The notes under the pieces are model-generated. The model worked only from the letters and a program-made list of their open reading frames with translations. It was not told the origin of the DNA and did no database searches. Source: Actinomycetota bacterium (GTDB taxonomy: Bacteria > Acidobacteriota > Blastocatellia > Chloracidobacteriales > Chloracidobacteriaceae). Taken from it: a DNA stretch of 22,134 bases. The DNA is taken from assembly GCA_013298335.1 (NCBI GenBank), contig JAAFHI010000002.1:1-22134 (forward strand), read 5' to 3'. A program made the translations under genes and the position numbers. Positions 15,971 to 22,134 of the stretch are shown here, in pieces (positions within the stretch are counted from its first letter, which is position 1; every line of letters starts with the position of its first letter).

Positions 15971-16630
15971 ATGGGTCAGAAGGTACATCCGTACGGTTTT
16001 CGATTGGGCGTGATCCGCTCGTGGCACTCGACGTGGTATGCCAAGAAAGACACCGAGTTTGCGCAACTCGTCAAGGAAGACTTCGAGTTGAAGAAGGAAC
16101 TCAAGAAGAAATTCGCAGGCGCGGGCGTCGCCGGAATTGACGTCGAGCGGGCGGCGAACAAGGTCAAGATCATCATTCACACGTCTCGTCCGGGCATCAT
16201 CATCGGTCGCAAGGGCGCCGAGATCGACAAGCTCAAGAGCGAGTTGCAGGCCAAGACGGGCCGTGAAGTGATCGTCAACATTCAGGAAATCCAGAAGCCC
16301 GAACTGAACGCGCAGCTTCAGGCCGAACAGATTGCGCAGCAGCTCGAAAAGCGCATCGCGTTCCGCCGGGCCATGCGCAAGGCGCTCGAAAGCGCCAAGC
16401 GGTTCGGTGCCCAGGGCATCAAGGTCCGCGTGTCGGGGCGGTTGAACGGAGCGGAAATCGCCCGTTCGGAACAGTATCTCGAAGGTCGCATGCCGCTGCA
16501 CACGTTGCGCGCCGACATCGATTACGGGTTCGCCGAAGCGCACACGACCTACGGGGTCATCGGCATCAAGGTCTGGATCTACCGCGGTGAAATTCTCGAA
16601 GCCCGTCGGGGTCCCGCGCGTCGCCCGTAG
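15971..16630 (+). CDS. rpsC: 30S ribosomal protein S3
   Basis: S3 lies at the mRNA entry channel and helps unwind mRNA. The 219-residue product begins [18 protein letters not shown], the invariant N-terminus, and has a type II KH domain with the GxxG loop GRKG (79-82) in [17 protein letters not shown]. The C-terminal domain shows [12 protein letters not shown] and the segment [24 protein letters not shown] that overlaps the rplV stop supports ATG 15971 and suggests coupled translation. Confidence 0.98.
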   Translation: MGQKVHPYGFRLGVIRSWHSTWYAKKDTEFAQLVKEDFELKKELKKKFAGAGVAGIDVERAANKVKIIIHTSRPGIIIGRKGAEIDKLKSELQAKTGREVIVNIQEIQKPELNAQLQAEQIAQQLEKRIAFRRAMRKALESAKRFGAQGIKVRVSGRLNGAEIARSEQYLEGRMPLHTLRADIDYGFAEAHTTYGVIGIKVWIYRGEILEARRGPARRP

Positions 16631-16671
16631 ATATAGGTTGAATCAGGCAGTTCTTACCGGAGTAGCGAGTC

Positions 16672-17109
16672 ATGGCAGAGTATAAAACGCCAAAACGAGT
16701 CAAATTTCGCAAACAGCAGCGCGGACGTCGTTCCGGCATGGCCAGCGGCGGGGCAATGGTTGCCTTCGGCCAGTTCGGGATGAAGGCAATGGAAGCGGCG
16801 TGGATCACCAGCAAGGAGATTGAAGCTGCCCGTATCGCGATTTCCCGTTCGGTCAAGCGCGGCGGGAAGCTGTGGATCCGTATTTTCCCCGACAAGCCGA
16901 TCACCAAGAAGCCCGCTGAAACCCGTATGGGTAAGGGGAAGGGCGCGCCCGAAGGCTGGGTGGCCGTGGTCAAGCCGGGCCGGATTCTGTTCGAAATGGA
17001 AGGCGTCGGCGAAGAGCAGGCACGCGAAGCGATGCGCTTGGCCGCCCAGAAGCTTTCAATCAAGGTCAAGTTTGTCTCGCGCGCCGAGCAAGAGGGAGGT
17101 CTGGTATGA
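16672..17109 (+). CDS. rplP: 50S ribosomal protein L16
   Basis: L16 helps position tRNA in the A and P sites near the 5S rRNA region. The 145-residue product shows the conserved [12 protein letters not shown] (8-19), [19 protein letters not shown] (36-54), [13 protein letters not shown] (66-78), [16 protein letters not shown] (82-97) and a long C-terminal helix. A GGAG 10 nt before ATG 16672 fits. It is slightly longer than the usual 136-144 residues because of a short acidic C-terminal end. Its last codon and stop overlap the rpmC start as ATGA. Confidence 0.97.
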   Translation: MAEYKTPKRVKFRKQQRGRRSGMASGGAMVAFGQFGMKAMEAAWITSKEIEAARIAISRSVKRGGKLWIRIFPDKPITKKPAETRMGKGKGAPEGWVAVVKPGRILFEMEGVGEEQAREAMRLAAQKLSIKVKFVSRAEQEGGLV

Positions 17110-17312
17110 AGCATGTGACCCAGTTGCGGGAATTGACCACGGAGGAACTCCGTGAAAAGGAAGCCGAAGTCCGGGAAAACCTCTTCCGGCTCCGCTTCAA
17201 GAAGAACCTCGGCGACGTCGAAGCGGCGCGCAAGGTTGCCGGTGAGCGCAAGCAGTTGGCCCGGGTTCAGACACTGCTCCGGGCACGGACCCTGGGCGTC
17301 GAGACGGTCTAG
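17106..17312 (+). CDS. rpmC: 50S ribosomal protein L29
   Basis: L29 is a small two-helix protein at the tunnel exit beside L23. The 68-residue product has the family pattern: [20 protein letters not shown] (7-26), [13 protein letters not shown] and a second helix [20 protein letters not shown]. The ATG at 17106 overlaps the rplP stop by four bases (ATGA), with GGGAGG of the rplP coding end as ribosome binding site, so translation is coupled. The 93-nt spacer that follows is the longest inside the S10 block. Confidence 0.96.
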   Translation: MKHVTQLRELTTEELREKEAEVRENLFRLRFKKNLGDVEAARKVAGERKQLARVQTLLRARTLGVETV

Positions 17313-17317
17313 GAATC

Positions 17318-17370
17318 GAAACGAACAGTTTCAGTGATTTATGATCTTCGATTGAAGATTTTCAGTCTTC
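17318..17370 (+). promoter_or_regulatory. Alternative hairpins in the rpmC-rpsQ spacer
   Basis: GAAAC/GTTTC (17318-17322, 17328-17332) forms one small hairpin. Further on, ATCTTC (17344-17349) pairs with GAAGAT (17354-17359), and the same GAAGA (17354-17358) can instead pair with TCTTC (17366-17370). The last two hairpins exclude each other, the arrangement seen in RNA switches and attenuators, but the stems are short and AT-rich. Function is inferred only. Confidence 0.3.
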
Positions 17371-17405
17371 CAACATCGAACATCTGGTAGGGAAGAAGAG
17401 CGGCT

Positions 17406-17714
17406 ATGTCAGATCAAGATACGAACGTACAGGCAACCGAAGCGCAGGAAACCCCGGTCGCCCATCATCAGAAGCGGCGCACCGAGAAAATCGGCGTCAT
17501 CATCAGCGCCAAGACGGAGAAAACCGTCATCGTCCGCGTGGACCGGCTGGTGAAGCACCCGATCTACAAGCGCTATGTCCGCCGTCGGGCGAAGTTCATG
17601 GCGCACAACGAGCTTGAGTGCAAGCTCGGCGACAAGGTGCGGATCGAGGAAACCCGTCCGCTGTCGGCCCGCAAGCGCTGGCGCGTGGTGGAAGTGGTGC
17701 ATCGGGCTGCCTAA
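17406..17714 (+). CDS. rpsQ: 30S ribosomal protein S17 with N-terminal extension
   Basis: S17 is an early 16S rRNA-binding protein with an OB fold. Of 102 residues, the conserved part starts near residue 25 with [20 protein letters not shown], followed by [19 protein letters not shown] and [20 protein letters not shown]. The first 20 or so residues are acidic, Gln/Glu/Thr-rich and unlike the E. coli protein of about 84 residues. ATG 17406 follows a purine-rich GGGAAGAAGAG (17390-17400); no later ATG precedes the core, so the extension seems real. It ends the S10 gene set. Confidence 0.96.
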   Translation: MSDQDTNVQATEAQETPVAHHQKRRTEKIGVIISAKTEKTVIVRVDRLVKHPIYKRYVRRRAKFMAHNELECKLGDKVRIEETRPLSARKRWRVVEVVHRAA

Positions 17715-17768
17715 GGCCGTTCGGTCGCGTGTGAGAGTGACTTGTCAGTTGTTGAGGGAGCGTGAGCT

Positions 17769-18146
17769 ATGGTTCAGATGAGAACAATCCTGGAGGTGGC
17801 CGACAACTCCGGGGCAAAAAGAATCTCCTGCATTATGCCGCTGGGCGGAAGCACCGGCTTGGTTGCCGGCGTGGGCGACATCATTACGGCAAATGTGAAG
17901 GAAGCGTCGCCGGACGGAAACGTGAAGAAGGGCCAGGTCGTCAAGGCCGTCATCGTCCGTACCCGCAAGGAAGTCCGCCGCAAGGACGGCACCTACGTTC
18001 GGTTCGACCAGAACGCGGCGGTGCTCGTCAAGCGCGGAAACGAAGGTTGGGATCCCGTGGGAACGCGCGTCTTCGGCCCGGTCGCCCGTGAACTTCGTGA
18101 CCGGAAATTTATGAAAATCATTTCATTGGCGCCGGAGGTAGTCTGA
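17769..18146 (+). CDS. rplN: 50S ribosomal protein L14
   Basis: L14 lies at the subunit interface and contacts 16S rRNA and assembly factors such as RsfS. The 125-residue product has the family features: a VADNSGAK motif near the start (after LE at about 10), [17 protein letters not shown], the strand [20 protein letters not shown] and FDQNAAVLV, and the C-terminal [27 protein letters not shown] before ATG 17769 is the ribosome binding region. First gene of the spc set, 54 nt after rpsQ, with no terminator or clear promoter in between. Confidence 0.97.
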   Translation: MVQMRTILEVADNSGAKRISCIMPLGGSTGLVAGVGDIITANVKEASPDGNVKKGQVVKAVIVRTRKEVRRKDGTYVRFDQNAAVLVKRGNEGWDPVGTRVFGPVARELRDRKFMKIISLAPEVV

Positions 18147-18148
18147 AC

Positions 18149-18481
18149 ATGTCGGCCAAAGCAAAAGTTTGCAAGAATGATCTCGTGGTGGTTATCACCG
18201 GCAAGGACTTGGGCAAGCAGGGCCGTGTCCTATTGGTGAAGCCCCGCGAAGGCAAAGTCCTCGTCGAAGGGGTCGCGAAGATTCAAAAACACGTCCGCCG
18301 CAATCCGCAACGGGGTGAAAATGGCGGTATCGTCGAAAAGGAAGCGCTCATCGACATCTCCAACGTCCAGGTGATCTGCCCGAGTTGCGGCAAGCCGACG
18401 CGCGTGAGCATGAAGGTGAACGAAGACGGAACCAAGAACCGGTTCTGCAAGAAGTGCGATTCGGTCATCGAGCGCAGCTAG
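18149..18481 (+). CDS. rplX: 50S ribosomal protein L24 with zinc-ribbon cysteines
   Basis: L24 is an assembly initiator that binds the 5' end of 23S rRNA. The 110-residue product has a KOW motif in [16 protein letters not shown] (15-30), the conserved KHVRRNPQ (48-55) and [15 protein letters not shown] (59-73). The C-terminal part keeps four cysteines, C77, C80, C100 and C103, as CPSC and CKKC, a zinc-ribbon form found in many bacterial L24 proteins but not in E. coli. GGAGG at 18134-18138 within the end of rplN and a 2-nt gap indicate coupling. Confidence 0.96.
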   Translation: MSAKAKVCKNDLVVVITGKDLGKQGRVLLVKPREGKVLVEGVAKIQKHVRRNPQRGENGGIVEKEALIDISNVQVICPSCGKPTRVSMKVNEDGTKNRFCKKCDSVIERS

Positions 18482-18540
18482 GTCATGAGCCAGGCGAGCG
18501 AACGATTCCGAAGGTTTTTTCCCGAGAAGGTGAGATGGCA

Positions 18541-19095
18541 ATGACGCCGAAGTTGAAGAGCAAATACCGCGAAGAAATCGTGCCCAAAATGGTCAGCGAT
18601 TTCGCCTACAAAAATCTGATGGCGGTCCCGAAGCTTGAAAAGATCGTCATCAACATGGGTATCGGGAAGGATTACATCCCGACCAAGAACACCAAGGTGC
18701 TCGAAGTGGCCGCCGAAGAACTCGGCGCCATCACGGGACAGCACCCGGTCGTGACCCGCGCCAAGAAATCCATCGCTTCGTTCAAGCTTCGTGAAAACGA
18801 CCCGATCGGCGTAATGGTGACCCTGCGTGGTGATCGCATGTACGAGTTCCTGGAACGCCTGATCGCCATCGCGCTTCCGCGCGTTCGTGACTTCCGCGGC
18901 GTTTCCGGCAAGGCGTTCGACGGACGCGGCAACTACACGCTCGGTCTGAAAGACCAGTTGCTCTTCCCGGAAGTGGATTTCGCCAAGGTCGACAAGTCTC
19001 GCGGCATGAACGTGTGCATCGTCACCACGGCAAAGACCGACGAAGAAGGCCGCGCCCTGTTGCGCCACTTCGGAATGCCTTTTAGAACGAATTAG
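18541..19095 (+). CDS. rplE: 50S ribosomal protein L5
   Basis: L5 binds 5S rRNA and forms an intersubunit bridge with S13. The 184-residue product shows [12 protein letters not shown], the segment [40 protein letters not shown] and the region of [20 protein letters not shown], all family-typical. Two in-frame ATGs, 18535 and 18541, precede the core; 18541 is chosen because AAGGTGAG (18527-18534) ends 6 nt before it but abuts 18535. Normally rpsN follows, but here rpsH comes next after only 45 nt. Confidence 0.97.
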   Translation: MTPKLKSKYREEIVPKMVSDFAYKNLMAVPKLEKIVINMGIGKDYIPTKNTKVLEVAAEELGAITGQHPVVTRAKKSIASFKLRENDPIGVMVTLRGDRMYEFLERLIAIALPRVRDFRGVSGKAFDGRGNYTLGLKDQLLFPEVDFAKVDKSRGMNVCIVTTAKTDEEGRALLRHFGMPFRTN

Positions 19096-19140
19096 TCCCG
19101 GACGGCCCGTCCCGCGGCGGCGGCATTTTTGGAGGTTTGG

Positions 19141-19533
19141 ATGACTGACCCGATTGCAGATATGTTGACCCGGATTCGGAACGCCTGTGCGGCGAAGCAC
19201 CAGAAGGTGGACGTTCCTCTCTCGAAGCTCAAGTTGGAAATCGTTCGCCTGTTGCGCGACGAGGGCTTCATCAACAACTTCAAGCTCACCGGCGAATCGC
19301 CGAAACGGATGATCCGCATTTACCTGCGCTATGGTTCGAAGGGCGAACCGGTCATCAATCACCTCGCCCGGCTGTCGAAGCCCGGATGCCGTCGCTACGC
19401 CGCCTCGGACGAGATTCCGAGAATTCTCGGCGGCTTGGGTCTCTGCGTCGTCAGCACCTCGCGGGGCATCCTGAGCGGCAAGCAGGCGCGCAAGGACAAT
19501 GTCGGCGGCGAGATTCTCTGTGAGATTTACTAA
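19141..19533 (+). CDS. rpsH: 30S ribosomal protein S8
   Basis: S8 is a primary 16S rRNA-binding protein of the platform and, in E. coli, represses the spc operon. The 130-residue product starts MTDPIADMLTRIRNA, the family N-terminus, and ends with STSRGILSGKQARKDNVGG and EILCEIY, the conserved S8 C-terminal signature. A TTG at 19129 would add four residues, but GGAGG at 19131-19135 lies 5 nt before ATG 19141, which settles the start. I did not recognise an S8-binding mimic in the rplX-rplE spacer. Confidence 0.97.
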   Translation: MTDPIADMLTRIRNACAAKHQKVDVPLSKLKLEIVRLLRDEGFINNFKLTGESPKRMIRIYLRYGSKGEPVINHLARLSKPGCRRYAASDEIPRILGGLGLCVVSTSRGILSGKQARKDNVGGEILCEIY

Positions 19534-19584
19534 TTTCGAATGACGGTGCGGGCCACCGGGCCGCATGCGTCGAAGTAGGTTGCT

Positions 19585-20154
19585 ATGTCGAGAGTTGGTA
19601 AGAAGCCGATTTCAATTCCCTCGGGCGTCAGCGTGACGCTCGGCGCGGATAATGTCGAAGTCAAAGGTCCGAAGGGCGCGCTCAAGACGCCGGTTCCGGG
19701 CGGCATTTCGCTCCGTCAGGATGCGGGCGTGCTCCACATCGAACGGGCGGGCGACGAGTTCGCGGCGCTGCACGGTCTGGTTCGCGCGCTGGTGGCGAAC
19801 TCGGTCAAAGGCGTGACCGAAGGGTTCTCCCAGCAGATGGACGTGGTGGGCGTCGGATACAAGGCGGAAGTTAAGGGCCAGACGCTGCTGTTCAGCCTCG
19901 GCTATTCGCACCCGGTCGAGTTCGACCTGCCGAAAGGCATCGATTGCAAGATCGAAAAGGTGCAGAAGCAAATTCCGCAGTACCAGGTGACGCTGACCCT
20001 CACGGGCATCGACAAGCAGGAACTCGGTCAGGTCGCGGCGAAATTGAACCGTCTGCGCAAGCCCGACGCCTACAAGGGCAAGGGCATCCGGTACGCGGAT
20101 CGCGTGCTCCGGCTCAAGGCCGGCAAGACGGGCGGCAAGGGCGGCAAGAAGTAA
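19585..20154 (+). CDS. rplF: 50S ribosomal protein L6
   Basis: L6 binds 23S rRNA near the GTPase centre and is needed for late 50S assembly. The 189-residue product starts [15 protein letters not shown] and shows the duplicated fold, with VKGPKGAL (28-35), [17 protein letters not shown] and VGVGYKAEV in the middle, and the C-terminal [19 protein letters not shown]. It is about 10 residues longer than usual because of a Gly/Lys tail ([10 protein letters not shown]) similar to the tail of S12 in this window. The ribosome binding site before ATG 19585 is weak (GAAGTAGG). Confidence 0.97.
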   Translation: MSRVGKKPISIPSGVSVTLGADNVEVKGPKGALKTPVPGGISLRQDAGVLHIERAGDEFAALHGLVRALVANSVKGVTEGFSQQMDVVGVGYKAEVKGQTLLFSLGYSHPVEFDLPKGIDCKIEKVQKQIPQYQVTLTLTGIDKQELGQVAAKLNRLRKPDAYKGKGIRYADRVLRLKAGKTGGKGGKK

Positions 20155-20203
20155 GGTCGCTTTCACTAGAAGTGTTGGTTTTCAGTTTGTTTGGAGTCAG
20201 ATC

Positions 20204-20563
20204 ATGGCGAAAAAGTCACGGTTGGATAAGCGGACAGCGGTACATCGGCGGATTCGCCGAAAAGTGAGCGGAACGGCGGAGCGCCCCCGGCTGGCCGTCT
20301 TCCGCAGCACGAACCACATCTACGCTCAGGTGATAGACGACGCGAGCGGCACCACGTTGTGCGCAGCCTCGACGGTCGAGAAAGACCTCCGGGCGCAATC
20401 GGGCGGAAACGTCTCGGCGGCCGTGTCGGTCGGCAAACTCCTGGCGGAGCGGGCCAAGGCGAAGGGTATCGAGCAGGTCGTCTTCGATCGGGGCGGCTAT
20501 GTGTTCCACGGGCGTGTCAAGTCGTTGGCCGACTCGGCGCGGGAAGCGGGACTGAAGTTTTAG
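20204..20563 (+). CDS. rplR: 50S ribosomal protein L18
   Basis: L18 binds 5S rRNA together with L5 in the central protuberance. The 119-residue product shows the basic N-terminus with [20 protein letters not shown] (15-34), the strand [16 protein letters not shown] (37-52) and [20 protein letters not shown] (91-110), all typical. TTGGAG (20191-20196) lies 7 nt before ATG 20204. It follows rplF after 49 nt. Confidence 0.97.
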   Translation: MAKKSRLDKRTAVHRRIRRKVSGTAERPRLAVFRSTNHIYAQVIDDASGTTLCAASTVEKDLRAQSGGNVSAAVSVGKLLAERAKAKGIEQVVFDRGGYVFHGRVKSLADSAREAGLKF

Positions 20564-20590
20564 TAGTGTCAGCAAGTGACAGGGAAGACA

Positions 20591-21094
20591 ATGCGAACTC
20601 AGCAACGAATCAATGCAGACAGTCTGGATTTGAAGGACGCCGTCATTTCCATCAACCGCGTGACGAAGGTCGTCAAGGGCGGAAAGAACATGAGCTTCAG
20701 CGCGCTGGTCGTGGTCGGTAACGGCAACGGCATCGTGGGCTTCGGAAGCGGCAAGGCGGCGGAAGTCCCGGTTGCCATCCGCAAGGGCCTTGAAGCGGCG
20801 AAGAAGAATCTCATCCAGGTTCCCCTGAGCGGCCATACCGTTCCGCACCCGATCGTCGGCGACCATGGCGCGGGCCATGTCCTGCTCAAGCCGGCGCCGG
20901 AAGGAAAAGGCGTTATCGCGGGTGCCGCCGTCCGTACCATCATGCAGGTGCTCGGCGTGCGCGACGTGGTGACGAAGGTGCTCGGCTCGAACAACCCGCA
21001 CAACATCGTGCGCGCGACGTTCGACGGACTGAACCGCATGCGGAGTCGCGAAGAAGTCGCCCGCCTGCGCGGCAAGCGTCCGGAAGAAATCTGA
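20591..21094 (+). CDS. rpsE: 30S ribosomal protein S5
   Basis: S5 lies at the mRNA entry site and affects accuracy and unwinding. The 167-residue product shows the double-stranded RNA-binding-like N-terminal domain with [20 protein letters not shown] (24-43) and [16 protein letters not shown], then the C-terminal [38 protein letters not shown] and [20 protein letters not shown] at 20576 would add five residues; ATG 20591 is preferred because AGGGA (20581-20585) is placed 5 nt before it and the length then matches the usual 166. Confidence 0.97.
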   Translation: MRTQQRINADSLDLKDAVISINRVTKVVKGGKNMSFSALVVVGNGNGIVGFGSGKAAEVPVAIRKGLEAAKKNLIQVPLSGHTVPHPIVGDHGAGHVLLKPAPEGKGVIAGAAVRTIMQVLGVRDVVTKVLGSNNPHNIVRATFDGLNRMRSREEVARLRGKRPEEI

Positions 21095-21129
21095 CCCTGT
21101 CCGGGCTTTCAACGGTGAGGTGAGCGGAA

Positions 21130-21321
21130 ATGAGCGAAAATACCAAGATGATCAAGATCAAGTGGTACCGGAGTTCGATTGCGACTCCCGAACGCCACAA
21201 GGTGACGGTGCGCAGCCTCGGGTTCTCGAAGTTGCAGCAGGTCGTGGAGCGTCCGGACACCCCGTCCATCCGCGGCATGGTGGCGAAAGTGCCGCATCTG
21301 GTGAAAATTATCGACGAATAG
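21130..21321 (+). CDS. rpmD: 50S ribosomal protein L30
   Basis: L30 is a small 50S protein present in many but not all bacteria. The 63-residue product has the family pattern [20 protein letters not shown] (9-28), [20 protein letters not shown] (30-49) and [11 protein letters not shown] at the end. GAGGTGAG (21117-21124) precedes ATG 21130 by 5 nt; a second Met at residue 7 could also serve but lacks a site. Normal place between rpsE and rplO. Confidence 0.95.
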   Translation: MSENTKMIKIKWYRSSIATPERHKVTVRSLGFSKLQQVVERPDTPSIRGMVAKVPHLVKIIDE

Positions 21322-21340
21322 TCGGATAGAGGAACGAACG

Positions 21341-21811
21341 ATGGCGATTGGATTACACAACCTCGAAGCCCCGGAAGGGGCGAATAAAAGGAAGAAGCGC
21401 GTCGGACGCGGTCCCGGTTCGGGTCACGGTAAAACGTCGACCCGCGGCCACAAGGGCCAAAAGTCGCGTTCGGGCTACTCGTCGAAGCGCGGTTTCGAAG
21501 GCGGCCAGATGCCGCTGCACCGCCGCTTGCCGAAGCGTGGGTTCACCAATCCGTTCAAGAAGGAATGGACCGAGGTCAACCTTTCGGCTTTGGAAAAGCT
21601 GTTTCAATCCGGTGAAACGGTGACCCCGGAAGCCCTCGTGGCCCGTGGCGTCGTCAAGAAAATTGCCAAGGACGGCGTGGCGGTGCTCGGAAACGGGACT
21701 CTGACCAAGTCGCTCCAGGTTACGGCTCACCGGTTCAGCAAGTCGGCTCAGGAAAAAATCACCGCCGCCGGCGGGACGGCGCAGGTGATGGGCGAGGCGG
21801 CCGCGGCATAA
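21341..21811 (+). CDS. rplO: 50S ribosomal protein L15
   Basis: L15 is a late-assembly 23S rRNA protein with an extended basic N-terminal arm. The 156-residue product shows the arm [20 protein letters not shown] (15-34), [20 protein letters not shown] (35-54), [19 protein letters not shown], and a C-terminal globular domain ending with [19 protein letters not shown] and an Ala-rich tail. AGAGGAA shortly before ATG 21341 supports the start. It lies 19 nt after rpmD and 52 nt before secY. Confidence 0.97.
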   Translation: MAIGLHNLEAPEGANKRKKRVGRGPGSGHGKTSTRGHKGQKSRSGYSSKRGFEGGQMPLHRRLPKRGFTNPFKKEWTEVNLSALEKLFQSGETVTPEALVARGVVKKIAKDGVAVLGNGTLTKSLQVTAHRFSKSAQEKITAAGGTAQVMGEAAAA

Positions 21812-21863
21812 AGCCGGGCTGCCCCCATTCGACCTTTTCGGAATCCGTCCGCGGGACACAGAC

Positions 21864-22134
21864 ATGCTTGAACGTTTCATAAACGCCTTCCGCAATATTT
21901 TTTCGGTCCCCGACTTACGCAAGCGCGTGCTGTTCACGCTCGCCATGCTGGTCGTCTACCGTATCGGCAGCCATATTCGGACACCGGGAATCGACCCTGA
22001 ACGTCTGGCGGCTCTCTGGTCACAACTCCAGGGGTCGCTGGTTGGCGTTCTGGACCTGTTTTCAGGTGGAAACTTCCGCCTGATTTCGATTTTCGCCCTT
22101 GGAATTACGCCTTACATCACGGCTTCGATCATCC
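21864..22134 (+). CDS. secY: Protein translocase subunit SecY, N-terminal part (cut by window edge)
   Basis: SecY is the membrane channel of the Sec translocon. Ninety residues are visible and the frame stays open to the last base. The start [13 protein letters not shown] and the first membrane segment [16 protein letters not shown] (23-38) are typical, as is the plug region around [20 protein letters not shown] (64-83), followed by the start of the second membrane segment ending YITASII. The order rplO-secY is the standard spc arrangement and supports the call. No clear Shine-Dalgarno precedes ATG 21864, so it may be read by coupling with rplO or from a weak site. Confidence 0.95.
   Translation, partial: MLERFINAFRNIFSVPDLRKRVLFTLAMLVVYRIGSHIRTPGIDPERLAALWSQLQGSLVGVLDLFSGGNFRLISIFALGITPYITASII

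Overview
The window is a GC-rich bacterial chromosome segment made almost entirely of core housekeeping genes. From left to right it holds the end of a division cluster (ftsQ partial, ftsA, ftsZ), a small SufR-like regulator / Mrp ATPase / 72-residue unknown operon, a glycerophosphodiester phosphodiesterase gene, hemF on the minus strand, and then a long plus-strand block: the str operon (rpsL, rpsG, fusA, tuf), the S10 operon (rpsJ to rpsQ) and the spc operon (rplN to a truncated secY). Thirty-three protein genes are supported. I see no tRNA, rRNA, CRISPR array, insertion sequence or prophage gene.

The organism is an FtsZ-dividing bacterium. The oxygen-dependent HemF suggests life with oxygen. 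The SufR-type regulator with an Fe-S ligand pattern, a Mrp of the type without a C-terminal CxxC, and an spc operon without rpsN argue against an ordinary enterobacterium-like gammaproteobacterium. I cannot assign a phylum from the sequence alone.

Layout. 1-3265: ftsQAZ, closed by a clear intrinsic terminator after ftsZ. 3266-5528: an AT-rich stretch leading into a near-consensus promoter, then sufR-like, mrp and a 72-aa gene, tightly spaced and followed by a hairpin. 5529-6504: gdpD, with a perfect 14-bp palindrome in its upstream region. 6522-7466: hemF, convergent with gdpD across nested inverted repeats. 7467-7983: a 517-nt gene-free divergent region with a consensus promoter pointing to rpsL and a long potentially structured leader whose last part can pair with the rpsL Shine-Dalgarno. 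7984-12348: str operon ended by an intrinsic terminator. 12373-22134: S10 and spc genes without a recognisable terminator among them.

FtsQ, FtsA and FtsZ build the division septum. The ribosomal proteins, EF-G and EF-Tu build and run the ribosome, and SecY receives secreted and membrane nascent chains. No exotic system is obvious. The parts that deserve attention are regulatory: an apparently leaderless sufR-like promoter carrying a 10-bp direct repeat, the rpsL leader, several intra-operon stem-loops, the missing rpsN, the aberrant codon use of tuf, and the unrecognised third gene of the Fe-S-like operon.
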